Of a stretch of 64,000 nucleotides of DNA, positions 17,171-24,454 are shown piece after piece. This DNA comes from Acinetobacter lwoffii (lineage in GTDB: Bacteria; Pseudomonadota; Gammaproteobacteria; Pseudomonadales; Moraxellaceae), in contig NZ_JAMXXP010000008.1 of assembly GCF_024129355.1 (NCBI RefSeq), forward strand, positions 1 to 64,000, read 5' to 3'. Position 1 is the first letter of the stretch; each line of letters starts with the position of its first letter. The translations under genes were made by a program, and so were the position numbers. The notes below the pieces were generated by a model. The model did not search any database, had not been told where the DNA came from, and worked only from the letters and a program-made list of their open reading frames with translations.

Positions 17171-18856
17171 ATGAGTAAAGATAATATCCGCGAGCATTCT
17201 GCCCCTGTTTATGAAGGTATTGAAAATGCACCGGCGCGTTCCATGATGCGTGCTACCGGTTTTAAAGATGCCGATTTTGAACGGCCATTTATTGGCATCG
17301 CTTCGACCTGGGCCAATGTCACGCCTTGTAATATGCATATTGATGGTCTGGCCAGAACCGTAGAGCAGGGCGTGAGTGCGGCGGGTGGCAAGGGCATTAT
17401 CTTTAATACCATTACCATTTCAGATGGCATTTCCAATGGCACCGACGGCATGAAATATTCCCTGCTGTCACGGGAAGTGATCGCAGATTCGATTGAAACC
17501 GTGGTCGGCTGTCAGGCTTATGATGGTGTGATTGCCATTGGTGGCTGTGACAAAAATATGCCCGGCTGCATCATGGGATTGGCGCGCCTCAACCGTCCGG
17601 GGCTGTTTATTTATGGCGGAACCATCAAACCGGGTGAAGGTCATACCGACATGATTTCAGTGTTTGAAGCGGTGGGTCAATATGCCAAAGGTGAAATCAA
17701 CGCGATTCAGGTCAAGCATATTGAAGAGGTTTCCTTGCCAGGTCCGGGTTCGTGTGGCGGTATGTACACGGCCAACTCGATGGCCTCTGCGATTGAAGCT
17801 TTAGGCATGAGCCTGCCGGGCTCTTCGGCACAGGAAGCGGTATCGGAAGACAAGCAAATTGACTGTGCCCGGGCCGGTGAAGCGGTGATGAACCTGTTGC
17901 GACTGGATATTAAGCCGCGCGACATCATGACCAAAGCCGCCTTTGAAAACTCGATTAAAGTCTTGATTGCGCTGGGTGGTTCGACCAATGGTGTACTGCA
18001 TCTTTTAGCCATGGCACATACAGCAGGAGTGGAATTGAGTCTGGATGATTTCGTGCGGATTGGTAAAGATATTCCGGTGGTGGCCGACGTGCGTCCATCA
18101 GGTAAATATCTGATGTCAGAACTGATTGCGATTGGTGGAATTCAACCACTGATGAAGCGCATGCTGGATGCCGGCATGCTGGATGGCTCATGTCTGACGG
18201 TCACAGGTAAGACGCTGGCAGAAAATCTGGCCGATGTGCAGGACTATCCGGAAGGCCAGCAGATTATTCTGCCTTTTGATGCGCCAGTGAAAAAAGACTC
18301 ACATCTGGTGATTCTAAAAGGCAATCTGTCACCGAAGGGCGCGGTCGCCAAAATTACCGGTAAGGAAGGACTGCATTTTGCTGGCCCGGCTCGCGTGTTT
18401 GAAGGTGAGCAGGGTGCCATGCGCGGTATTCTGGATGGCGAAGTCCAGCCGGGTGAAGTGGTGGTGATTCGTGGCGTTGGTCCCAAAGGTGGCCCGGGAA
18501 TGCCAGAAATGCTGAAACCGACCTCTGCGATTATCGGGAAGGGCTTAGGCGCTTCAGTTGCCCTGATTACCGATGGACGCTTCTCGGGTGGCAGTCACGG
18601 TTTTGTGATTGGTCATGTCACCCCCGAAGCTTATGATGGCGGCCCGATTGGTCTGGTACAAAATGGCGACCAGATTTCAATTAATGCGGAAACCCGGGAA
18701 ATGACCTGGCATGTGGATGAGCCGGAGATTGCAGCACGTCAAGCAGCCTGGATCAAACCAAAACCGAACTATACCCATGGAGCACTGGCCAAATTCGCCA
18801 AACTGACCTCAGGTGCAGAAACCGGGGCGGTCACTGACTTGAATCTTGACCTCTAA
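17171..18856 (+). CDS. ilvD: Dihydroxy-acid dehydratase, short form (IlvD/Edd superfamily)
   Basis: A 561-residue dehydratase. Three cysteines in cluster-ligand positions are visible, Cys53 in VTPCNMH, Cys126 in GGCDKNMPG and Cys195 in [13 protein letters not shown]. This three-cysteine pattern and the length mark the short [2Fe-2S] class found in archaea, plants and many bacteria. It could act in branched-chain amino acid synthesis beside the long form, or dehydrate a sugar acid; sequence alone does not decide. Strong AGGAAGAG before ATG. TnpB elements flank it on both sides, and copy 1 ends 67 bp upstream, where its promoter would be expected. Confidence 0.87.
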   Translation: MSKDNIREHSAPVYEGIENAPARSMMRATGFKDADFERPFIGIASTWANVTPCNMHIDGLARTVEQGVSAAGGKGIIFNTITISDGISNGTDGMKYSLLSREVIADSIETVVGCQAYDGVIAIGGCDKNMPGCIMGLARLNRPGLFIYGGTIKPGEGHTDMISVFEAVGQYAKGEINAIQVKHIEEVSLPGPGSCGGMYTANSMASAIEALGMSLPGSSAQEAVSEDKQIDCARAGEAVMNLLRLDIKPRDIMTKAAFENSIKVLIALGGSTNGVLHLLAMAHTAGVELSLDDFVRIGKDIPVVADVRPSGKYLMSELIAIGGIQPLMKRMLDAGMLDGSCLTVTGKTLAENLADVQDYPEGQQIILPFDAPVKKDSHLVILKGNLSPKGAVAKITGKEGLHFAGPARVFEGEQGAMRGILDGEVQPGEVVVIRGVGPKGGPGMPEMLKPTSAIIGKGLGASVALITDGRFSGGSHGFVIGHVTPEAYDGGPIGLVQNGDQISINAETREMTWHVDEPEIAARQAAWIKPKPNYTHGALAKFAKLTSGAETGAVTDLNLDL

Positions 18857-18891
18857 TCCATTGTTAAACATTGAACATTTGTTTATCTTAA

Positions 18892-20388
18892 TCGGGCGTA
18901 AGACCCTCACCGACAGTCAGGTGGGGGATACAAGCGAGTGGCGATAGCCATATTAAAGATAATGTTTTCTTGGTTTTATTGCTTATTTTTGCTATAATTC
19001 AAACACTACAATTCTTTTATAAACAATGATTTAATGAAGATTTTACAACACTACAAGTTTAGGCTTCTGCCTAACCAAGAACAGGAAATATTGCTTAATC
19101 AAGCAATAGGTTCTGCTCGTTTTGTGTGGAATCAAATTCTCGCTAAATCATTTGAAATGTTTGCTAAAGATGAATATATTCGTTACGAAAGCATTGAAAA
19201 AAAATTAGTACCCCTTAAAAAAACACCTGAATTTTCTTTTCTTGGTCAAACATATTCAGCTTGCTTACAGCAAAAAATACGTGATCTTGCTCAAGCATGG
19301 GGTAAGTTTTACAACAAAAAAGAACAAGCTCGTTTAAAGCAAAACAAGCGGAAACCACGTAAACCCAATTTTTTTAAATTGGCTGATGGTGGTGAGATTG
19401 AGCTTAGACCACTCATGCCAAGATTCAAGAAGAAATTAGATGGTGAGCAATCTTTTAGACTTCCATTTGCAGATTGTGAGGTTATTGGTGATCGAGTTTC
19501 TTTGCCTAAAAAAACAGGTTGGATAAGATTTAAAAAATCACAAGAAATTGTTGGTAAAATCACAAGTATTACAATTAAGAAAATTTGTGGGCTTTGGTAT
19601 GTTTCATTTTTTACTAACCGTGAAATCGAACAACCAATTCATCCATCAAAATCTACAATTGGTGTTGATCTTGGTATTAAGAAATTAATTACAATATCAA
19701 CAGGTCAGGTATTTGACCCAATCAATAGTTTTAAAGCCAATCAAGTAAAGTTGGCTAGGCTTCAACGCAAGTTGAGAAAGAAAACCGAATTTAGTCAAAA
19801 TTGGAAAAAACTTAATTTAAGGATCAATAAATTACATCATCATATTGCCAATATTCGGCATGACTACTTGCACAAAGTCACGACAACTCTCAGCAAAAAC
19901 CACGCAATGATCGTAGTTGAGGACTTAAAAGTAGCCAATATGTCGAAGTCAGCCAAAGGCTCAATCGAAGAAAAAGGAAAGAATGTTAAAGCTAAATCAG
20001 GCTTAAACAAATCAATCCTAGATCAAGGTTGGTCAATGCTTGTCAATATGTTGGAGTATAAGCAACAATGGCGAGGTGGTTTACTCGTTAAGATTGACCC
20101 TAGATATACAAGTCAGACTTGTAGTTCATGCGGTCATGTTGCAAAAGAAAATAGACCTACTCAGGCTAAGTTTGAGTGTGTTAGTTGTGGTTTTAGCGAG
20201 AATGCAGATATTAACGCTTCTCGTAACATTTTAGCGGTGGGACATACCGTTTTGTCTGTCGAGGGAAGATGCGGTAAAGATCGCCCTGTGAAGCAGAAAG
20301 CAAGTGAAATCCGTGAGGAAGTCACCTAAGAGCTTTTGCTTTTAGAATCCCCCACTTGAGCTAGTCGAAAGTGGCGGGAGTATGTCAA
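18892..20388 (+). mobile_element. TnpB-only IS605-family element, copy 2
   Basis: The left-end hairpin CCCTCACC / GGTGGGGG (18904-18927) has the same loop GACAGTCA as copy 1. The right end again has GAAT at the foot of a hairpin (20344-20377) and ends ...GTATGTCAA at 20388. TATCTTAA (18884-18891) lies twelve bases before the hairpin, as in copy 1. No tnpA. Same orientation as copy 1, so the two elements bracket the short dehydratase gene. Confidence 0.75.
19034..20329 (+). CDS. tnpB: TnpB RNA-guided nuclease, copy 2
   Basis: A 431-residue TnpB with an intact RuvC triad (Asp212 in GVDLGIKK, Glu296 in VVEDLKV, Asp392 in NADINASRN) and a four-cysteine zinc ribbon (CSSCG ... CVSCG). The N-terminal two thirds differ from copy 1 in many positions, and the codons there are more AT-rich, whereas the final 160 residues agree at roughly nine of ten positions. 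This is a mosaic pattern that suggests recombination between elements. ATG start by comparison with copy 1 (both begin MKI). Confidence 0.92.
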   Translation: MKILQHYKFRLLPNQEQEILLNQAIGSARFVWNQILAKSFEMFAKDEYIRYESIEKKLVPLKKTPEFSFLGQTYSACLQQKIRDLAQAWGKFYNKKEQARLKQNKRKPRKPNFFKLADGGEIELRPLMPRFKKKLDGEQSFRLPFADCEVIGDRVSLPKKTGWIRFKKSQEIVGKITSITIKKICGLWYVSFFTNREIEQPIHPSKSTIGVDLGIKKLITISTGQVFDPINSFKANQVKLARLQRKLRKKTEFSQNWKKLNLRINKLHHHIANIRHDYLHKVTTTLSKNHAMIVVEDLKVANMSKSAKGSIEEKGKNVKAKSGLNKSILDQGWSMLVNMLEYKQQWRGGLLVKIDPRYTSQTCSSCGHVAKENRPTQAKFECVSCGFSENADINASRNILAVGHTVLSVEGRCGKDRPVKQKASEIREEVT

Positions 20389-20405
20389 GACTTGATATAA
20401 GTTTT
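20235..20405 (+). ncRNA. Putative reRNA/omega RNA of TnpB copy 2
   Basis: Same position relative to tnpB as in copy 1. Stem bases inside the right-end hairpin differ between copies while the flanks and GAAT/TCAA are constant. The spacer would start at 20389 with GACTTGATATAAGTTT. The 5' end is a guess. Confidence 0.5.
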
Positions 20406-20507
20406 TACACCATGCAGGGCTTTGGCTCTGCGATCTTAAAAATAGATTATTCTGTACAGATTCAATTTTTTGAACTGCACACCGTCATCTTTGTCGAGGC
20501 CGAACTC

Positions 20508-21830
20508 ATGTCCCTGTTACGCCGTTGGTTTGATCCAATCCGATCGAGTTGGTTTTACCAGAAACCAATCCGTCAAACGGTGTTATCTATTCAAGATGGG
20601 CTGAGTATCCATTTAAGACTGGATGATGTGTACAGCTATCTGGCGGTACAGCAGCTGCCCCAGCTCGAAGAAATTTTAAGTCCGCAGCTCAAGCCGCTGA
20701 AAGTAATTATTTCCAGTTCGCATGCAGCCCCCCCAAATCAGATGTCTTTTGATGAATGGCAGCACTACACCCTAAATGATGCCAAGATTCTGTCAAAACA
20801 GCATCGTTTCAGTTTTCATGATACGCCGGAATTACCGAGCGCTGAGGCCTTAAAACAGGCTGAACTGATTTTGCGGCATACACCTCTGCGTGGACAAGAT
20901 TTCCTGTATTTGCTGGAAGATGTTTTCCATATGCTCTGGCAAAAACAGACCGGAAAATTACGAACCCTTTATGCCATGGCCAGTCGTCATCATCAGCCAC
21001 AGGACTTTCCCGAACGTATTTTTGATCAGACCCCGATTCTGGCCAGCTATTTTAATTTAGGCGGTCGCCAGTATCAGGCAGTCGATGACCTGTTGCGTCT
21101 GACCCGGCGTCTGGAGCAGCAAAAACTGCTGACCGGTAATCCGATTTTTATGATCGATCACATTGAATGGCGTGAGCATCTGATCAGTGATGCTGAAGAG
21201 CTGAACGAGATCCAGTCGATGGATCCGGAACTGGACTTGTATCTCGCGCTGGAAGATCCGATTTCCTGGCTGCTCCTAGCTTACATCAAGGAAGAACTGG
21301 CGGATTATTATAATATCCAGCTGAATGTTTATCCCTTGTCCTATCGTGGACGAGATGACTTTGACTGGAGTCTGGCCACACGTTTATCCAAACGGACTGA
21401 CGTAGAATTTACCCCGTTCTGCCGACCGACCGAGCAGGCGATCGCGCCAATGGCACAGTTATTTTATAGCTGTCCCGAGGAGCAGCGGATTGAGGCGATG
21501 TACCAGATCTTGCAGGCCGTCTGGACCCGTGGTGAAGACCTGTCTTATGCACCCCATTTCAAGCATTTGCAGCAACAGTTAAATATTGTAGATCTGACCC
21601 AGGACGATATTCTGGCCAAGCTGCAGGACAATGATATGCTGTGTGAAATGAAGTCGCAGCCGAATTTTCCGGTACTGGAACTGCGCATAGATGATCAAAG
21701 TTATACATTTAATAGCTTATATCGGGTCTGGATGATTGAAAGTATTTTCAGTAATGTGTTAGAAGAAAAGTATAAGAGTAATAATCAAACTGAAAGTGAA
21801 CTGAAAAAACATGGAAAAGATCAAAGCTGA
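20508..21830 (+). CDS. DsbA-like (HCCA isomerase-type) thioredoxin-fold protein
   Basis: A 440-residue cytoplasmic protein. It seems to hold two thioredoxin-fold, DsbA/2-hydroxychromene-2-carboxylate isomerase-like units: the segment DPISWLLLAYIKEEL near residue 265 is the usual N-terminal strand-helix of the second unit, without a CxxC motif, so a redox role is unlikely. Function unknown; possibly glutathione-dependent isomerase-like. ATG 20508 is chosen because GAGG lies nine bases ahead; the frame is open upstream to 20382, inside the IS right end, but that part is not gene-like. The next gene overlaps by 20 bp. Confidence 0.65.
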   Translation: MSLLRRWFDPIRSSWFYQKPIRQTVLSIQDGLSIHLRLDDVYSYLAVQQLPQLEEILSPQLKPLKVIISSSHAAPPNQMSFDEWQHYTLNDAKILSKQHRFSFHDTPELPSAEALKQAELILRHTPLRGQDFLYLLEDVFHMLWQKQTGKLRTLYAMASRHHQPQDFPERIFDQTPILASYFNLGGRQYQAVDDLLRLTRRLEQQKLLTGNPIFMIDHIEWREHLISDAEELNEIQSMDPELDLYLALEDPISWLLLAYIKEELADYYNIQLNVYPLSYRGRDDFDWSLATRLSKRTDVEFTPFCRPTEQAIAPMAQLFYSCPEEQRIEAMYQILQAVWTRGEDLSYAPHFKHLQQQLNIVDLTQDDILAKLQDNDMLCEMKSQPNFPVLELRIDDQSYTFNSLYRVWMIESIFSNVLEEKYKSNNQTESELKKHGKDQS

Positions 21831-22098
21831 ATCACTAGAACATGCACGTCAACAGATCGATGCCATTGATACAGCTTTAGTTGAGCTGATCGCTGCGCGT
21901 CAATTTTATGTTGATCAAACCACCCGTTTCAAAAAAACCGAAACCGATTTGCAGTCACCAGAACGTATGGAACAGATTGTAGAAAATGTTAGGGCATTGG
22001 CGCAAAAGCAGGGCCTCGATCAGGAGTTTATTGAACATCTATACCGTGAAATGTTCCAATACTTTATTCAACGTGAACTGAAAGAGTTTCGTCCTTAA
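21811..22098 (+). CDS. Chorismate mutase (AroQ class) domain protein
   Basis: A 95-residue all-helical protein. The first helix (RQQIDAIDTALVELIAAR) and the following QTTRFKK with the active-site Arg/Lys are the pattern of AroQ-type chorismate mutases and the related PchB pyruvate lyases. It would convert chorismate to prephenate as a dimer. The gene overlaps the end of the DsbA-like gene by 20 bp and probably shares its transcript. Whether it works in tyrosine/phenylalanine synthesis or another route is not shown. Confidence 0.8.
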   Translation: MEKIKAESLEHARQQIDAIDTALVELIAARQFYVDQTTRFKKTETDLQSPERMEQIVENVRALAQKQGLDQEFIEHLYREMFQYFIQRELKEFRP

Positions 22099-22406
22099 AC
22101 GGGCTCATTTCAGTTCAACTACGCCGGACGATCTTCAAGCTATGCAGGAGATCTTGCTGTAGCCATGGCGATTTTTAAGCACAACATCGCCTTTTTGCAA
22201 AAATAATTTATCCATAAAAAGCCCATTCAGCCAAGTGCCTAAAGCCTTGCCTGGACGGGCTTTGCACGGTTTTATAGAAATTATGGTAAAAAAAATAAAT
22301 TGATTTTATTAAATATTTTTACAATGTAAGTTTGATTTAATTTAAAAAGTATATATATTGTATATACATCTTTTGCAAAGCAGTCTTTATTTTGGAGAGA
22401 TAAGCA
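22099..22406 (+). other. Intergenic region with weak terminator
   Basis: Contains a terminator-like inverted repeat (AAAGCCC ... GGGCTTT, 22218-22263) and then a very AT-rich stretch (22270-22380), presumably the promoter of the micro-gene pair. No other gene seen. Confidence 0.4.
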
Positions 22407-22586
22407 ATGAGCGAGAAAATCAAAAAAATAAAGACAGGCAAGAAAGATGGACAACTTTTAATTCGTATTCAGAGTACGGAGCGTGATGAATTTATTCGTC
22501 TCTGCGAAGAACTGGATACTAGTGCTGCTCGTGAATTAAGAAAATTTATTCGTGGTTTTGTGAAACAACACAAGCCTAACGAATAG
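22407..22586 (+). CDS. Ribbon-helix-helix-like micro-protein (59 aa)
   Basis: A 59-residue basic protein with GGAGAG eight bases ahead of the ATG. A short lysine-rich N terminus is followed by one strand (GQLLIRIQS) and two helices (ERDEFIRLCEELDTS, AARELRKFIRGFVKQ), which is the layout of a CopG/Arc-type ribbon-helix-helix DNA-binding unit. It is followed after 20 bp by a second micro-gene. It could be a plasmid-like regulator or the antitoxin of an atypical pair. It is a conserved-looking gene but I cannot name it. Confidence 0.65.
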   Translation: MSEKIKKIKTGKKDGQLLIRIQSTERDEFIRLCEELDTSAARELRKFIRGFVKQHKPNE

Positions 22587-22606
22587 CCTTACTAGGGAGT
22601 AATACC

Positions 22607-22720
22607 ATGGCTAAGCAAGTTAAATCTTTAAAGCAAGAAATCAAAGCACGTTTGAAAAAGATTTCAAAACATAAAGGCAAATTGAAGCAACTGAAGCAAG
22701 CGCTTAAAAAACAGAAATAA
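22607..22720 (+). CDS. Lysine-rich micro-protein (37 aa)
   Basis: A 37-residue peptide with GGAG seven to ten bases ahead of ATG 22607. About two fifths of the residues are lysine and nearly all others favour helix (KQEIKARLKKISK, KLKQLKQALKK), giving one strongly basic amphipathic helix. It may bind nucleic acid or membranes. Its place directly behind the ribbon-helix-helix gene and before a terminator suggests one small operon. No family recognised. Confidence 0.55.
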   Translation: MAKQVKSLKQEIKARLKKISKHKGKLKQLKQALKKQK

Positions 22721-22783
22721 GCCAACGCGAATCAATTGCCAGTCACTTAAAACAGTTCATTCTAGACAGACTGTTTTAGGCTA

Positions 22784-22817
22784 CAAAAAAGACCGAACAT
22801 ATATGTTCGGTCTTTTT
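22784..22817. terminator. Bidirectional terminator (micro-genes / uracil permease)
   Basis: AAAAAGACCGAACAT and its exact reverse complement ATGTTCGGTCTTTTT flank a two-base centre; A and T runs on both sides. Confidence 0.9.
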
Positions 22818-22852
22818 GCTTGCAACAGGCTGTGCCCAGTCATCGCTGAATT

Positions 22853-24148
22853 TTATTTTTTATCGACCAGACTGAAGAACCAGTTTAAGAACAGGGCTGC
22901 AAACGTTGCCGTACCAATACCACCTAGATTGAAGCTACCAAAAGTCAGGGCAAAATCACCCGTACCTAAAATAATGGTCACCGCAGCCACCATCAGGTTC
23001 TTGTTCTGCGAAAAATCGACCTTGTTCTCAATCCAGATTTTGGCACCAGCAATAGTAATCAAACCAAAGACTATAATCGAAGCACCGGTCAGAATCGCCG
23101 TTGGAATAGTATGAATCACCGCACCAAACTTAGGCGATAAACCCAGGAACACAGCAAAGACACCCGCGACTGCAAAGATGATGGTCGAGTAAACCCGTGT
23201 CACGGCCATTACACCAATGTTTTCACCATAGGTGGTCATACCCGGCGCACCCACACCACCGGCTAAAGTGGTTGCAATACCATCTGCTACAAAGGCTTTA
23301 CCAATATGCGGATCCAGGTTTTCACCGGTCATCGCGCCTACGGCTTTAATATGGCCCAGATTTTCTGCCACCAGAATCAAGGCAACTGGTGCGATGATCA
23401 GCATGGCATTGACTTCAAAGGTCGGTGCATGGAAGGTCGGTAAACCGAACCAGGCTGCTTGCTGGATTGGCAGGAAATTAATCGCAGTGCCATAACCCAT
23501 GACATTGCTGAGCATGAAATAGATCAGATAGGCCAGTAACAGACCGACCAATAATAGCAGGCGTTGCAGCAGGCCTTTGGTAAAGACGGCAATCGAGCCC
23601 ATGCACATCACGGTAACGAGAGACATCCACATATTAAAGGTGTTGCCCATGACGCTTTTAACCGTGACTGGAGCAAGGTTCAGGCCAATGATCATCACCA
23701 CGGCACCGGTCACTACCGGTGGCATCAGCTTTTCGATCCAGCGGGTGCCCGTCGCCATGACCAGAAAGCCCATCAGCGCATAGAAGATGCCACATGCGAT
23801 AATCCCGCCTGCTGCAACGCCAATATTCGGATTCAGTCCGCCACCACCCGCATAACCAGTTGCTGCGATGACCACACCAATAAAGGCAAAGCTTGAACCT
23901 AGATAACTTGGAACCCGGCCACCGGTGATTAAAAAGAACAGGATGGTACAGATCCCTGACATTAAAATTGCCAGGTTTGGATCAAAGCCCATTAAAAAAG
24001 GTGCCAGTACGGTTGCGCCAAACATGGCAAAGGCATGCTGTACACCCAAAACTACCGTTTGTGCGGGTGGCAAATACTCTGCGGTACCTACTGGTCGTGC
24101 ATCGATACTGCCCTCATACGGGCGCCATTTGGGAAACCAACTGGACAT
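22853..24148 (-). CDS. uraA: Uracil/xanthine permease (NCS2 family, UraA-like)
   Basis: A 431-residue, fourteen-helix nucleobase:cation symporter of the NCS2 family. The QHAFAMFGATVLAPFL segment in helix 1 and the NxGxI/T region in helix 10 (TTYGENIGVMAVT) with the binding-site Glu (VAENLGH) match the uracil branch. The frame is open twelve codons further up to an ATG-ATG pair at 24184 with GGAG close before it; ATG 24148 is preferred because family members begin at MSxWFPKW. Either start is possible. Convergent with the micro-gene operon. Confidence 0.85.
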   Translation of the reverse strand: MSSWFPKWRPYEGSIDARPVGTAEYLPPAQTVVLGVQHAFAMFGATVLAPFLMGFDPNLAILMSGICTILFFLITGGRVPSYLGSSFAFIGVVIAATGYAGGGGLNPNIGVAAGGIIACGIFYALMGFLVMATGTRWIEKLMPPVVTGAVVMIIGLNLAPVTVKSVMGNTFNMWMSLVTVMCMGSIAVFTKGLLQRLLLLVGLLLAYLIYFMLSNVMGYGTAINFLPIQQAAWFGLPTFHAPTFEVNAMLIIAPVALILVAENLGHIKAVGAMTGENLDPHIGKAFVADGIATTLAGGVGAPGMTTYGENIGVMAVTRVYSTIIFAVAGVFAVFLGLSPKFGAVIHTIPTAILTGASIIVFGLITIAGAKIWIENKVDFSQNKNLMVAAVTIILGTGDFALTFGSFNLGGIGTATFAALFLNWFFSLVDKK

Positions 24149-24454
24149 AAAATGAGCACTCAAAAGATAAATTGTGCACATCATACTCCGGTTTTTTGGA
24201 AGTTTTAATCACTCCTTTCAACTTTTTGTTCAAGTTAATTCATTGACTTTTATTTATTTTTTATCAATTGGTAAATATTTTTAATATAAAAGTAGCGTTA
24301 AATCAGTGGATTAATCATATAGCTATGCTTAAAATTCACTCATAAAGATTTGTTATTTTAGTTATAAAAAATACGATGCAGTGAGTGGTTTTGGCCAATT
24401 CATGTACAAAAAAAGCACATCACCAGGATGTGCTTTGAATGCGAGGGCGAAAAA
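24149..24454 (-). other. Intergenic region ppc / uraA
   Basis: Holds the ppc terminator (24408-24437) and an AT-rich promoter region for the permease. No gene or recognised riboswitch. Confidence 0.4.
24408..24437 (-). terminator. ppc terminator
   Basis: AAAGCACATC / GATGTGCTTT with an intervening four-base loop; read on the minus strand it is followed by seven T. Confidence 0.85.

Noticed and set aside
17209..17451. Antisense open frames inside the dehydratase and ppc genes
   Set aside because: They are mirror frames of GC-rich coding sequence with no start signals; same for the many antisense frames in other genes.
20382..20507. Upstream extension of the DsbA-like gene into the IS end
   Set aside because: The ATG at 20382 is part of the IS right-end sequence; a start with GAGG at proper distance exists at 20508.
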